From contig NZ_JAHQCW010000040.1 of NCBI RefSeq assembly GCF_019042275.1, positions 1 to 53,360 on the forward strand: DNA of 53,360 nt. Reading direction: 5' to 3'. The notes under the pieces are model-generated. The model was not told the origin of the DNA and did no database searches. It worked only from the letters and a program-made list of their open reading frames with translations. Source of the DNA: Diplocloster agilis. GTDB taxonomy: Bacteria > Bacillota > Clostridia > Lachnospirales > Lachnospiraceae. Positions 35,934-44,522 of the stretch are shown one piece after another (the stretch's first letter is position 1; the number at the start of each line of letters is the position of its first letter). Both the position numbers and the translations under genes were made by a program.

Positions 35934-36677
35934 ATGAAGGAAAATGCACAAAAGGGAAGGGTAAAAACAAAATGGATCATCATCCTGGTTTTCCTCTGCC
36001 TGGCAGCTGCTGCCGCAGCGGCAGCGGTTGGAATCTTCCATGTTACGGAGGTGGAGGTCCAAGGAAATGTACATTACACGGAAGAGGAAATTAAGGAATT
36101 GGTTATGGAGGGCCCATACAGTACAAATTCGCTGTATCTGATGTTTAAATATAAATATCTGGACACACAGCCAATTCCTTTTATAGATACCATAGAGATC
36201 ACCATGCTTTCCCCCCACAAGGTCAGAATCAAAGTGTATGAGAAAAGTGTTGTGGGATATATCGAATATCTGGGCACGAACATGTACTTCGACAAAGACG
36301 GTGTCGTGGTGGAAAGTTCCGATCTGGTGATGGAAGAGGTACCGCTGATTACAGGCCTGTCTTTTGACAGCATCGTCCTGTACAAGAAACTGCCGGTGCG
36401 AAACCAAAAGGTCTTCCGTACCATCGTGGATCTGACCCAGATGCTGGACAAGCAGAATCTCAGGCCGGACCGGATTGAATTCACGGACGATATACAGATG
36501 AACCTGTATTTCGGCAGTATTGAGGTTTTGCTGGGTAAGGATGAAAATCTTTTTGACAAGATTGATGTCTTAAAAAGCGCCTTGCCAATCGCCCAGCAGG
36601 AGGAGATGGTGGGGATCATGCATATGGAGGAGGTAAGTGAAACACAAAGAGATATAAAATTTGAGCGTACAGAATGA
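35934..36677 (+). CDS. divIB: Cell division protein DivIB/FtsQ
   Basis: The 247-residue bitopic protein has a short basic N-terminus, an Ala-rich membrane segment (about 13-36) and a POTRA domain starting VTEVEVQGNVHYTEEEI. A beta domain follows. It joins FtsL and DivIC-type proteins at the septum. The place between murA and ftsZ is the usual one. Confidence 0.88.
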   Translation: MKENAQKGRVKTKWIIILVFLCLAAAAAAAAVGIFHVTEVEVQGNVHYTEEEIKELVMEGPYSTNSLYLMFKYKYLDTQPIPFIDTIEITMLSPHKVRIKVYEKSVVGYIEYLGTNMYFDKDGVVVESSDLVMEEVPLITGLSFDSIVLYKKLPVRNQKVFRTIVDLTQMLDKQNLRPDRIEFTDDIQMNLYFGSIEVLLGKDENLFDKIDVLKSALPIAQQEEMVGIMHMEEVSETQRDIKFERTE

Positions 36678-36706
36678 AAAAAATCAAATCAAAATCAAAT
36701 TGTAGG

Positions 36707-36735
36707 TTGATTATTCCATTAAAAGAATATATTAT
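36707..36735 (+). promoter_or_regulatory. Sigma-A promoter of ftsZ
   Basis: TTGATT (36707) and TATTAT (36730) are 17 bp apart, in an AT-rich gap after divIB, so ftsZ can be transcribed apart from the rest of the cluster. Confidence 0.65.
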
Positions 36736-36780
36736 ATAAGATAGTAAGTGCTAGGAATGCGAGCTAAAGGAGGAACTACC

Positions 36781-37977
36781 TTGTTAGAAATAATGACAAA
36801 CGATGCGGAATCAACGGCCAGGATCATTATTGTAGGCGTAGGAGGCGCCGGCAACAATGCGGTCAATCGAATGATAGATGAAAAAATAGGCGGTGTGGAA
36901 TTTGTAGGCGTGAATACGGACAAGCAGGCGCTGCAGCTTTGTAAGGCGCCCACTGCATTACAAATAGGAGAAAAGCTTACCAAGGGTCTGGGAGCCGGCG
37001 CACAGCCGGAGATCGGTGAGAAAGCAGCGGAAGAAAGCGCGGAGGAGATTAAGGACGTACTAAAGGGAGCGGATATGGTATTCGTCACCTGCGGTATGGG
37101 CGGCGGGACCGGAACCGGAGCCACTCCGATCATTGCCAAATGCGCCAAAGATATGGGAATCCTGACAGTCGGCGTCGTGACGAAACCGTTTCGTTTTGAA
37201 GCCAAGACTCGTATGAATAATGCGCTGGAGGGGATCGAAAAGCTTCAGCAAAATGTGGACACGCTGATCGTGATCCCCAATGATAAGCTTCTGGAGATCG
37301 TAGACCGCAGAACAACGATGCCGGATGCGCTCAAGAAAGCGGATGAAGTGTTACAGCAGGCCGTACAGGGTATTACGGACCTGATTAATCTGCCTGCCCT
37401 GATTAATCTGGATTTTGCCGATGTCCAGACGGTTATGGCGGACAAAGGCATTGCCCACATCGGTATCGGTAAGGCCAAGGGAGATGACAAGGCGATCGAG
37501 GCGGTTAAACAGGCCGTGGCCAGTCCTCTTCTGGAAACCACCATTACCGGTGCTTCCCATGTAATTATCAATATTTCCGGAGATATCACGCTGATGGATG
37601 CCAACGACGCTGCCAGCTATGTACAGGATATGACCGGAGAAGATACGAATATCATATTCGGCGCCATGTACGATGACAGTGTGACGGATGAAGCCAGCAT
37701 TACGGTCATCGCTACCGGACTGCGCAATTCTTCCATCATTGGGCAGGGAGCGAATATTATGCCGAAGTTCTCCTATCAGCCGCCGAAGATGAATGTTCAG
37801 AATACCCAGACCGCGAATGCGGGTACGGTGAATACCAGAACGGCTATGCCGAAGGTACAGCCCACGGTAAATACCCAGCCGCTGCCCGGGCTTCAGATTC
37901 CCAAGCAGCCGGAGGTCAATACCAGAGAGTCCGGCATTAAGATTCCGGAGTTCCTGCAGAAGAATCGAAACAAATAA
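36781..37977 (+). CDS. ftsZ: Cell division protein FtsZ
   Basis: The tubulin homologue that forms the division ring. The 398-residue protein has the GTP-binding domain with [23 protein letters not shown] (about 106-115) and NLDFADV, then the polymer T7 loop and a C-terminal variable linker rich in Asn/Thr/Gln/Pro (about 325-380). It ends with the conserved tail IKIPEFLQK, which binds FtsA/SepF-type partners. The start is TTG, placed 7 bp behind a perfect AAAGGAGG. Confidence 0.95.
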   Translation: MLEIMTNDAESTARIIIVGVGGAGNNAVNRMIDEKIGGVEFVGVNTDKQALQLCKAPTALQIGEKLTKGLGAGAQPEIGEKAAEESAEEIKDVLKGADMVFVTCGMGGGTGTGATPIIAKCAKDMGILTVGVVTKPFRFEAKTRMNNALEGIEKLQQNVDTLIVIPNDKLLEIVDRRTTMPDALKKADEVLQQAVQGITDLINLPALINLDFADVQTVMADKGIAHIGIGKAKGDDKAIEAVKQAVASPLLETTITGASHVIINISGDITLMDANDAASYVQDMTGEDTNIIFGAMYDDSVTDEASITVIATGLRNSSIIGQGANIMPKFSYQPPKMNVQNTQTANAGTVNTRTAMPKVQPTVNTQPLPGLQIPKQPEVNTRESGIKIPEFLQKNRNK

Positions 37978-38030
37978 GAAGAAAGACCATCTGAAGCAGA
38001 AGATGGATGCTTTGTCTTGAAATGAATGAC

Positions 38031-38078
38031 AGGGGTTGTTTTATGGCGTTCTTCCGCCATAGGACAACCTCTTTTTTT
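38031..38078 (+). terminator. Terminator of the division cluster
   Basis: GGTTGT pairs with ACAACC and ATGGCG with CGCCAT around a 6-nt loop, followed by T7. Confidence 0.85.
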
Positions 38079-38133
38079 GATGTTCCCAGTTACCACTTTT
38101 AATCTGCTATTTTTTAATTTCTCGATCCTGTTT

Positions 38134-38320
38134 CCGTCGAATTACAGGAACTGTGTTCTTTTTCTTAAATACCCCAAAACAATTCAATTCATTTGCTCGA
38201 GGAACCGCTGATTCCGTCGAGTGAACACAAAAGCACGCCGTACCCGTCGAAAACCCCAGAAAGAAACTGCGAATCGACACCGTGTTTTTGACAAATTTTC
38301 GTGTGACCGGGTTTTATAAT
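38134..38320 (+). promoter_or_regulatory. Spo0A-type promoter region of spoIIGA-sigE
   Basis: TTGACA at 38288 and TATAAT at 38315 are both perfect hexamers but 21 bp apart, too far for ordinary sigma-A use. The B. subtilis spoIIG promoter has the same odd design (22 bp) and needs Spo0A~P. Spo0A-box-like sequences occur around it: CCGTCGAAT (38134), CCGTCGAG (38214), CCGTCGAAA (38244), and reversed boxes AATCGACA (38272) and TTGACAAA (38288). The consensus is TGTCGAA. The 38214 and 38244 boxes are 30 bp apart. Confidence 0.7.
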
Positions 38321-38378
38321 GAATATTGCTTAAGGCCGGAACAGCATCACAAAATCCGTAAGGGAAGGATGTGTGATC

Positions 38379-39239
38379 TTGTATTATGAGCTGTACATAG
38401 ATGTTTATTTTCTCATCAATCTGGTTATGGATTATCTGCTTTTGCTGTTAGTGAGGAGTATTCTAAAAGGCTCTGCCACGCATCTTAGAATGCTTCTGGG
38501 AGGATTATTCGGAGCAGCCGGAGCCTGCGGCCTTCTGTTCCTGCCTGCGTCCTTTCTAATGGGCAAGGTGATATTGACCTATGGGATATTACCCGTATGT
38601 ATGGTAAAAATCGGGCTTCAACTGAAGGGGAAGAAGCAGATGGTGAAAGGAACCGCGCTCTTTTATCTGGTCTCCTTTTTAACCGGCGGCGTTTACCAGT
38701 GGCTGTACGAGCATATCTCATCTAAAACCGGGTTCAGGACCTTTCTGTTTTTTTCAGCGGCCAGTTATGCATTGATTCAGACAGGAATGGGATTTTACCG
38801 GCATTTTATGGCCAAAAATGGAAATATTTATCCGGTAGTGCTGTTTTGGAAGGGAAAATGCTGTCACACCAAGGGGTTGCTGGACACGGGAAACAGCTTA
38901 AAAGACCCTGTCAGGAATAAGCCTGTTTGCATTATAGAATATGATGCTCTGAGTGAACTTATGACGACAGAAATGCGCAGACAGGTAGAAGACATGCTAA
39001 AGCTTCACGTGAGCGAAACACAGGAGTACGAACCGGGCGGGAATTTTTATTACATTCCCTATCATGCGGTGGGTAAGACCAATGGTCTGCTGCCGGGCTG
39101 CTCTATCGATTATCTGCGGATCGACCTGGATGGGGAAGCGAGAATAGTAAAAAAACCGGTGTTGGGAATCTGTGCCGAACAGGTTTCCTCACAAAAGAGG
39201 TATCAGATGATCTTACATCCACAGCTGCTGGAAGGATAA
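38379..39239 (+). CDS. spoIIGA: Pro-sigma-E processing protease SpoIIGA
   Basis: A membrane aspartyl protease that cuts the pro-sequence from sigma-E after a signal from the forespore. The 286-residue protein has about five membrane segments in the first 150 residues and a cytoplasmic protease domain with GLLDTGNSL, catalytic Asp169. The likely start is TTG ([15 protein letters not shown], the family's usual beginning), 8 bp behind AAGGAT; a GTG 6 bp upstream is possible. sigE follows after 25 bp. Confidence 0.9.
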   Translation: MYYELYIDVYFLINLVMDYLLLLLVRSILKGSATHLRMLLGGLFGAAGACGLLFLPASFLMGKVILTYGILPVCMVKIGLQLKGKKQMVKGTALFYLVSFLTGGVYQWLYEHISSKTGFRTFLFFSAASYALIQTGMGFYRHFMAKNGNIYPVVLFWKGKCCHTKGLLDTGNSLKDPVRNKPVCIIEYDALSELMTTEMRRQVEDMLKLHVSETQEYEPGGNFYYIPYHAVGKTNGLLPGCSIDYLRIDLDGEARIVKKPVLGICAEQVSSQKRYQMILHPQLLEG

Positions 39240-39264
39240 GAATCGTAAACGAGGAGGAGAAATA

Positions 39265-40005
39265 ATGATGATTAAAGTAGCGATACCAGGACATTTTCAA
39301 TTTCGGGTGTGCCCGAGTTTCCAGAATATACTCTTTACCAGACAGGGGGACGTTCACTACATAGGCGGCACCGAGGTGCTTCCCCCGCCGCTGGAACCAG
39401 ACAAGGAAGCGGAAATCATCGCGGATCTGGGAACCGAATTCGACGCGGATGCGAAATCTGTGTTGATCGAGCACAACCTGCGGCTGGTCGTCTACATAGC
39501 CAAAAAGTTTGATAACACAGGGGTAGGGGTGGAGGATTTGATCTCGATTGGAACCATCGGCCTGATCAAAGCGATCAACACCTTCAACCCCCAGAAAAAT
39601 ATCAAGCTTGCGACATACGCCTCCCGTTGTATAGAAAATGAGATCCTGATGTATTTACGCCGGAATAACAAGACGAAGATGGAAGTCTCCATCGACGAGC
39701 CCCTCAATGTAGACTGGGACGGCAACGAACTGCTGTTGTCGGATATCCTGGGTACCGACGAGGACGTTATTTACAAGGACATCGAAAATGAGGTGGAGCG
39801 CAAGCTTTTGCAGAAGGCGATTGAAAAGCTGACGGAGCGGGAGAGGACCATCGTGGAGCTGCGGTTCGGGCTCAACAATGCCTATGGGGATGAGATGACC
39901 CAAAAGGAGGTGGCTGACCTGCTGGGAATTTCCCAGTCCTACATTTCCAGACTGGAAAAAAAGATTATCAAACGCCTTAAGAAAGAAATCGTGAGGTTTC
40001 AATAG
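39265..40005 (+). CDS. sigE: RNA polymerase sporulation sigma factor sigma-E
   Basis: The mother-cell sigma factor. The 246-residue protein begins with a pro-sequence of roughly 25-30 residues and then the sigma-70 regions: [28 protein letters not shown] and [13 protein letters not shown] (region 2), and region 4 with [21 protein letters not shown]. The first ATG follows GAGGAGGAG. In most Clostridia sigG (spoIIIG) comes next; here it is replaced by a palindrome and accessory genes. Confidence 0.95.
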   Translation: MMIKVAIPGHFQFRVCPSFQNILFTRQGDVHYIGGTEVLPPPLEPDKEAEIIADLGTEFDADAKSVLIEHNLRLVVYIAKKFDNTGVGVEDLISIGTIGLIKAINTFNPQKNIKLATYASRCIENEILMYLRRNNKTKMEVSIDEPLNVDWDGNELLLSDILGTDEDVIYKDIENEVERKLLQKAIEKLTERERTIVELRFGLNNAYGDEMTQKEVADLLGISQSYISRLEKKIIKRLKKEIVRFQ

Positions 40006-40048
40006 GTTCCTTAATGAGAAGGGGCCGGGCCTGGGGACTAGAAGGGCC

Positions 40049-40366
40049 GGGAGTGAGCCACGCGGGAGTCCGGGTTCGGGCCGGGTTTCCCCGGCTTTCG
40101 GCCCCGGCGGTTGGTAAAGCCCGGGAAGGCTGTGGCCGGTCATATAAGTTCCACTAACTCCGAAAGAGAAAAAGTCTTTATTGCATATCCTGTCACAAAC
40201 TCGCCAAAATACGGCTCGGACAGTGTGACAGGATATGTGACTTTTTCTCTTTCTGCGTAAGTGGAACTAATATGACCGGCCAATGCCTTCCCGGGCTTTA
40301 CCAACCGCCGGGGCCGAAAGCCGGGGAAACCCGGCCCGAACCCGGACTCCCGCGCGGCTCACTCCC
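40049..40366. repeat. 318-bp near-perfect palindrome
   Basis: Outer arms of 106 bp (40049-40154 and 40261-40366) are inverted copies with only a few differences. Inner arms continue the symmetry: 40162-40176 with 40239-40253, and 40184-40197 with 40224-40237. The outer part is very GC-rich, the inner part AT-rich. It lies between the convergent ends of sigE and the DUF1232 gene, and would form a giant hairpin or cruciform. It could stop transcription from both sides. No protein is encoded. It may belong to a dispersed repeat family; its sequence differs from the window-end repeat. Confidence 0.85.
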
Positions 40367-40412
40367 TGCTTTGGTGCAGGCGGTGCTTTTAGAGGGGATT
40401 GGGCAGAGGGGG

Positions 40413-40781
40413 TTATGGGATTAGGGATTTGATGAGTATGAGGATTATGAGAAGCCAGATTAGGATTATGGGAAGCGCGTAGTACCATTTTTGGGCGGCC
40501 CTATGTGTATTGGAGTTCTGTGCTTGTTTTTTGTTCTTTTCCCATATGTCTTTTGGGATGAGTTTGATGGTTATGGTAATAAGGGCGGGGAGTAGGATTA
40601 GGTCGTCCAGATAGCCCAGGATGGGTATGAAATCCGGAACGAGATCTATGGGTGATAGGGCGTATCCAACGGTGATTCCTGCGGCTATTTTGGCGGGTAG
40701 AGGCGTGTCCTTGTCTTTTAAGGATAGGAATAGGGCTGGGATGGCGGTTTTTAAGTTTTTGGCCCGGGCTTTTAGGTTCAT
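40413..40781 (-). CDS. DUF1232 (YkvA-family) small membrane protein
   Basis: The only clear gene on the minus strand. The 122-residue protein has the DUF1232 core KIAAGITVGYALSPIDLVPDFIPILGYLDDLILLPALI, shown here by its segments SPIDLVPDFIP and LGYLDD, and a C-terminal membrane anchor (about 102-122). ATG is preceded by GGAG. The molecular role of the family is not established. It converges on sigE. Confidence 0.85.
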   Translation of the reverse strand: MNLKARAKNLKTAIPALFLSLKDKDTPLPAKIAAGITVGYALSPIDLVPDFIPILGYLDDLILLPALITITIKLIPKDIWEKNKKQAQNSNTHRAAQKWYYALPIILIWLLIILILIKSLIP

Positions 40782-40973
40782 TTAAAGCTCCATTCTGCGC
40801 GCTTTGGGACGCGGTATAAGTTGTAATGGGAGAGCGGTGTTTTTTGCTATGTATTTAGATATATATTGGGGGACTGGTTTTATTTTAGCATAGCTGTTTG
40901 GATTTTGCAGTTGTTATTGGGATTTTGTAGGTTATTTTGGTTTTCGGGTTATTCTTTCTTTGATGTAACAATA

Positions 40974-41030
40974 TTGACAATCAGTGCGAGAAGTGATAAT
41001 ATTAAACTTATATGGTTAGCTATTGCTAAC
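40974..41030 (+). promoter_or_regulatory. Strong promoter with GTTAGC palindrome operator
   Basis: TTGACA (40974) and TAATAT (40997) are spaced 17 bp. The palindrome GTTAGC-TATT-GCTAAC (41015-41030) begins about where transcription starts. A bound repressor there would block RNA polymerase. The promoter now serves only the broken permease gene. Confidence 0.7.
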
Positions 41031-41103
41031 TTAACGGAGTTACAAATTATTATATCTTAAAAAAGGTACATGCTGCCAGAAGGAAAGAAGGCTTGTACGC
41101 GAA

Positions 41104-41121
41104 AGTTAGCTGAAACTAACT
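41104..41121. promoter_or_regulatory. Second GTTAG palindrome before the broken permease
   Basis: AGTTAG-N6-CTAACT, a variant of the operator at 41015, ends 2 bp before the AAAAGGAGG ribosome site. Confidence 0.65.
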
Positions 41122-41136
41122 AAAAGGAGGTTGTTT

Positions 41137-41705
41137 ATGTCAGCCTTTATACGAAAACGTTTGGTGAGTTTTGTTATTGTGCTTGTCGGCGTGAGTATTT
41201 TAAGCTTTTTACTTCTGGCATTCTCTGTCAGCGACCCGGCAGAGCTGATTGCCAGACGAATCAATGTCAATGCTACTGCAGAGCAAATTCAAGAGGTTCG
41301 TGTGGCTCATGGGTTGAATAAGTCCATACCGGAGCAGTACATAAATTGGGTAAGGGGATTTTTTTGCCGGAGAATTAGGCATATCCACCTACTCCTTTAA
41401 TCCGATTTCACAGGATATAAGATCGCTTTTTCCTACGACTCTTACAGTAGTGGGGGTGGCGCTTGTGTGGGTACTGGTTTTAGCATTGCCGCTTGCCCTG
41501 CTCTCCGCAAAATTTCGCAACTCTGTGCTGGACCACAGCATACGGGTATTGACATTACTGGGTATTTGCCTGCCCGCCTTTTGGCTTGGTTTTTACTGCT
41601 ATTAGCTTTTGCTATTGAAATTCCTGTGTTCACCGTTTTGCCTTCGCCGGGATTAAAGGGGTATATTTTGCCATCTTTTGCCTCGGGCTTTCCCGTGCCT
41701 GTGGT
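41137..41705 (+). pseudogene. Broken OppB/NikB-type ABC permease
   Basis: The first 76 residues match the N-terminus of dipeptide/nickel ABC permeases (first membrane segment, then VAHGLNKSIPEQYINWVRGFF). The frame breaks in a T7 run (41359-41365). It continues one frame over as AGELGISTYSFNP through a membrane region ending PAFWLGF, and shifts back at a T5 run (41590-41594) to continue LLLLAFAIEIPVF. Homology ends at about FPVPV, where methyltransferase-like sequence begins. Two shifts in T-runs could be decay or homopolymer sequencing errors, but the missing C-terminal third is real. The start has a perfect ribosome site and a regulated promoter. Confidence 0.75.
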
Positions 41706-42057
41706 ATGGTGCGTCTGTTCTGCCCAGATGTACGCGCTTATGCGCCCGGCTGCAAAAAACAAAACAGTTCTTCTTCCTCTAAGCTGCATTTTTTCGTACA
41801 GGATATGTTTCATCTTCCTTATGCCGATGAAAGCTTTGCTGTGATTATTGCCTCAAATGTGCTGCGCATCATTCCCGAACCGGAAAAAGCCCTTGCGGAA
41901 ATAAAACGAGTGCTGGCAAAGGACGGCATCGTGATTTTACCTACCTTTACGCATAAGGATATGGGCGTTTTGCACGCATGAAAGCGTGATGAAAGCAGCG
42001 GGTTTCCCGCTGACCTATGCGGAGTGCTTCAAAATGATGAAAAAAGATGATACATGA
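41697..42057 (+). pseudogene. Remnant of a class I SAM-dependent methyltransferase
   Basis: The segment VQDMFHLPYADESFAVIIASNVLRIIPEPEKAL and EIKRVLAKDGIVILPTF (seen here as adjoining pieces) is the central part of a small-molecule methyltransferase. An ACG at 41697 may be the end of a lost SAM motif. A stop at 41979 and a later frame with FPLTYAECFKMMKK suggest internal deletion. It is joined head-on to the permease remnant, so one deletion probably removed the rest of both genes. Confidence 0.6.
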
Positions 42058-42179
42058 TGGCTTACTATGCAATGCAGTCATTTTTATATGGCGCTTCTTC
42101 TATGATACTTGTTTTCCGGCTGACGGAGGTTGTCTCCTTTATCGGCGGGAAATGGAAAGAGTGCCGGAACAGGGGGTAA
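42057..42179 (+). CDS. Possible 40-residue membrane peptide
   Basis: An ATG overlapping the stop of the methyltransferase remnant (TGATG) opens a 40-codon frame with one hydrophobic stretch (FLYGASSMILVFRL) and a basic end. It stops just before the AraC gene. I do not recognise it. It may be another gene fragment. Ribosome site is poor. Confidence 0.25.
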   Translation: MAYYAMQSFLYGASSMILVFRLTEVVSFIGGKWKECRNRG

Positions 42180-42180
42180 T

Positions 42181-43170
42181 ATGGATGCGACGGTAAGAGA
42201 AAAGAATATATACGGAAGCGGTGTTGAAATCGTTTCCCGTAACGGGGACTGCACTGTTTATCGTCTCTTTGACAGTACCGGAGAGCTTGTTATGACAAGC
42301 TACGCAGTTTTCCCGGGCATTGAGCTGATTTACAATGACGTGCATATTCAAAAATGCGAACTTGAGCGTGCGGAAACCAGCAATATCTTTGAAATCAACC
42401 ATTGCCGCGAAGGACGCATTGAGTGTGGGTTTAAGGATGATTTTGTATACCTGACTCCCGGCGATCTGACGATAGCGAAAAAAGACGATACCGCACGCGG
42501 CTCTTTTTTCCCGCTCAGCCATTATCACGGAATCACCATTATGATTGATATGGACAATGCACCGAGGTGTTTTTCCTGTGTTTTGGACGATGTCAATGTG
42601 AAGCCGGATGCACTGATAAAAAAATACTGCGGCGATGGAAAGTGTTTCGTTTCAAGATCAAACCCTGCCGTGGAGCATATCTTTTCGGAGCTGTATTCTG
42701 TTCCCGAAAAGATCAGACGAGGATATTTCAAAATTAAAATACTTGAGCTTTTGTTGTTCCTGAGCGGTACCGAAATAAAAGATGAAAAAAACTGCCGGCC
42801 CGCGTACTCGCAGTCACAGGTTGATCTGGCCAAAAGAGTATGTTTTCATCTCACAGAGCATATGGACGACAAAATTACACTGTCGCAGCTTTCCGAGGCT
42901 TTTCATATATCCGTCACTCAAATTAAGAACAGCTTCAAGGGCGTTTACGGCGTATCGGTTTACTCCTATATCCGCACGCAGAAAATGCAGGCGGCCGGGC
43001 TGATGCTTCAGCACTCAGACTCTACCGTTCTTGAAATTGCCGGGAGGTTCGGCTATGACAACGGAAGTAAGTTTGCCGCTGCTTTTAAGGATGTTATGGG
43101 CATGACGCCGAACGAGTACAGAAGTGCTTTTGGAATCAAGACCATTCGGGTTCCCCGTGAAAACTCTTAA
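42181..43170 (+). CDS. AraC-family transcriptional activator
   Basis: The 329-residue protein has an N-terminal ligand or sensor region of about 220 residues (HCREGRIECGF, LTPGDLTI) and a C-terminal double helix-turn-helix. The first helix pair carries ITLSQLSEAFHISVTQIKNSFK and the second VLEIAGRFGYDNGSKFAAAFK, ending with MTPNEYR. ATG 42181 follows CAGGGGG; a longer frame upstream lacks a site. Regulators of this kind stand beside metallophore transporter genes (YbtA is the known example with YbtPQ). Its probable sites are the 21-bp direct repeats before the next operon and before the ABC pair. Confidence 0.85.
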   Translation: MDATVREKNIYGSGVEIVSRNGDCTVYRLFDSTGELVMTSYAVFPGIELIYNDVHIQKCELERAETSNIFEINHCREGRIECGFKDDFVYLTPGDLTIAKKDDTARGSFFPLSHYHGITIMIDMDNAPRCFSCVLDDVNVKPDALIKKYCGDGKCFVSRSNPAVEHIFSELYSVPEKIRRGYFKIKILELLLFLSGTEIKDEKNCRPAYSQSQVDLAKRVCFHLTEHMDDKITLSQLSEAFHISVTQIKNSFKGVYGVSVYSYIRTQKMQAAGLMLQHSDSTVLEIAGRFGYDNGSKFAAAFKDVMGMTPNEYRSAFGIKTIRVPRENS

Positions 43171-43179
43171 ATGTCTTTT

Positions 43180-43273
43180 TGGAGCCTAAGAAAACCTAAA
43201 CGGAGCGGAAAATGCGGTTCCTTTCGTGTAAACTATATTTGAAAGAAAAGGCGCCCAGCGAGGCGCATCTTTT
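43180..43273 (+). promoter_or_regulatory. AraC-type direct repeats, -10 and 5' stem-loop, operon 1
   Basis: TGGAGCCTAA (43180) and CGGAGCGGAA (43201) form a direct repeat at 21-bp pitch. The second copy occupies the -35 place, 17 bp before TAAACT (43229-43234). A stem GCGCC/GGCGC (43251-43266), extended by AAAAG/CTTTT, would lie at the 5' end of the mRNA. The same order and spacing occur at 47436. Confidence 0.65.
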
Positions 43274-43282
43274 AAAAACGAA

Positions 43283-43300
43283 GGTTAGCAATAGCTAACC
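43283..43300. promoter_or_regulatory. GTTAGC palindrome operator, operon 1
   Basis: GGTTAGC-AATA-GCTAACC is a perfect 18-bp palindrome, 4 bp before AAAAAGGAG of the DUF2325 gene. The shape resembles DtxR/IdeR/MntR-class metal repressor sites, which also contain TTAG...CTAA halves. No such repressor gene is in the window. Confidence 0.65.
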
Positions 43301-43319
43301 AGCAAAAAGGAGATGACCT

Positions 43320-43625
43320 ATGAGCGTCGTAATTGTCGGAGAAAACGAATGCATGGTACGGGAATACAAGGACTTGTGCCGTGAGTACCGCTGTAAAGCA
43401 AAGATATATCCCAAAATGGGCGGCTGTATGAAAAATATCGGAAGCCCTGACCTGCTGATCCTGTTTACAAGCACCGTGTCGCATAAAATGGTGCGAAGCG
43501 CATTATGTGATATGAAAGGCAAATGTACAAAAATTGCCCGAAGTCATTCCAGCTCCATGGCGGCGCTTCGGGGGATTTTAGACGAATATTGTGCAGAGGT
43601 GAACAATTTATGCCTGAGGAATTGA
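43320..43625 (+). CDS. DUF2325 domain protein
   Basis: A 101-residue protein with a Rossmann-like start (VVIVGENECMVREYKDL), a Cys in MGGCMKNI and a late SHSSSMAALRGIL, as in DUF2325. Function is not established; such genes are common beside iron uptake genes in Clostridia. It is first in the ECF operon and overlaps the next gene by 16 bp. Confidence 0.75.
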   Translation: MSVVIVGENECMVREYKDLCREYRCKAKIYPKMGGCMKNIGSPDLLILFTSTVSHKMVRSALCDMKGKCTKIARSHSSSMAALRGILDEYCAEVNNLCLRN

Positions 43626-44161
43626 TTATTCGACACTGCTCTCCGACCCTCGCCGGAATAAAAACCGGTAATTTATTCTCCTGCACCTTTGAAAGCAAAG
43701 AGGAGTTATTCGGCGATATTCGTGCGATCAACCGAAAACTTGTGCCAAAGGGCATCCGAATGATTCCGCTGCGGCTCTCAAAGGGGCGAGCCCTGATTTA
43801 CCTGTACAGGCCGACTAAATTATTCAATGATTTAGCTTCCGCTGCGGCTGCGGCAATTCTTGAAGACCTCGGGTATTCTCAAATCGGGAGCACGGCCTGT
43901 ATTGCGCAGTTGTCAAGGCGGCTGCAAGCTTCTGCGGGATTTCCGCATGAGATAGGATTGTTTCTTGGCTATCCGCCTGAGGATGTCTGTGGCTTTATTG
44001 AAAATAAGGCGGCGTGTGCAAAATGTACGGGCTGCTGGAAGGTTTACGGCGATGAAGAACAGGCGCAGAAAACCTTTGAAAAGTACAAAAAGTGTACATT
44101 AATCTATTGCTCGCAATGGGCAGAGGGAAAAAGCATCGAACGGCTCACTGTGGCCGATTGA
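43610..44161 (+). CDS. DUF3793 family protein
   Basis: The 183-residue protein begins with RHCSPTLAGIKTGNLF and has HEIGLFLGYPPEDVCGFI and a Cys-rich block CAKCTGCWKVYGDEEQA, the features of DUF3793. The conserved cysteines and frequent company with flavodoxin and iron transport genes suggest redox or metal handling, which is an inference. ATG 43610 has GAGGTG upstream; the longer upstream frame overlaps DUF2325 and is not used. Confidence 0.8.
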   Translation: MPEELIIRHCSPTLAGIKTGNLFSCTFESKEELFGDIRAINRKLVPKGIRMIPLRLSKGRALIYLYRPTKLFNDLASAAAAAILEDLGYSQIGSTACIAQLSRRLQASAGFPHEIGLFLGYPPEDVCGFIENKAACAKCTGCWKVYGDEEQAQKTFEKYKKCTLIYCSQWAEGKSIERLTVAD

Positions 44162-44198
44162 TATATTAAAATTATCTATGAAGGGATGGTACATACAA

Positions 44199-44501
44199 AT
44201 GAGTAAAATTGCTGTTGTTTATTGGAGCGGAACCGGGAACACGGAGGCGATGGCCGCTGCCGTTTTGGAGGAGGATGAATTTGAGCCGATGTTTTCAGCC
44301 TGCGAAGCAAATCTGAAAGGCAAGAAAATCGCTCTGTTTGGCTCCTACGGCTGGGGCGACGGAGAGTGGATGCGCAGTTGGGAGGAAACCTGTATCGGCG
44401 ACGGAGCTGTCCTTGCCTGCGACAGCGTAATCTGCAACGAAGCGCCTGACGCCGCCGCCATTAGCTCCTGCAAAGCTCTGGGTGCGGCACTGGCTGAATA
44501 A
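44199..44501 (+). CDS. Flavodoxin with internal deletion
   Basis: Only 100 residues, against about 140 for the short-chain flavodoxin family. The N-terminal FMN phosphate loop is intact (VYWSGTGNTEAMA) and the C-terminal half is normal (GKKIALFGSYGWGDGEWMRSWEE). The middle, with the second beta-alpha unit and the loop that stacks on the isoalloxazine ring, is gone, in frame. The junction reads MAAAVLEEDEFEPMF. From the usual family sequence I infer recombination between two short VLEE/VLEG-coding repeats. FMN binding is doubtful. It may be non-functional but still translated. Confidence 0.8.
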   Translation: MSKIAVVYWSGTGNTEAMAAAVLEEDEFEPMFSACEANLKGKKIALFGSYGWGDGEWMRSWEETCIGDGAVLACDSVICNEAPDAAAISSCKALGAALAE

Positions 44502-44522
44502 CAGAGAATTGGAGGGATAGAA

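Noticed and set aside
40267-40488. Minus-strand frame overlapping the palindrome and DUF1232 end
   Set aside because: It runs through palindromic DNA with repetitive composition and overlaps a real gene.
40866-41060. Hydrophobic 64-codon frame in the AT-rich gap
   Set aside because: It overlaps a consensus promoter and operator and has no ribosome site; AT-rich DNA gives hydrophobic frames by chance.
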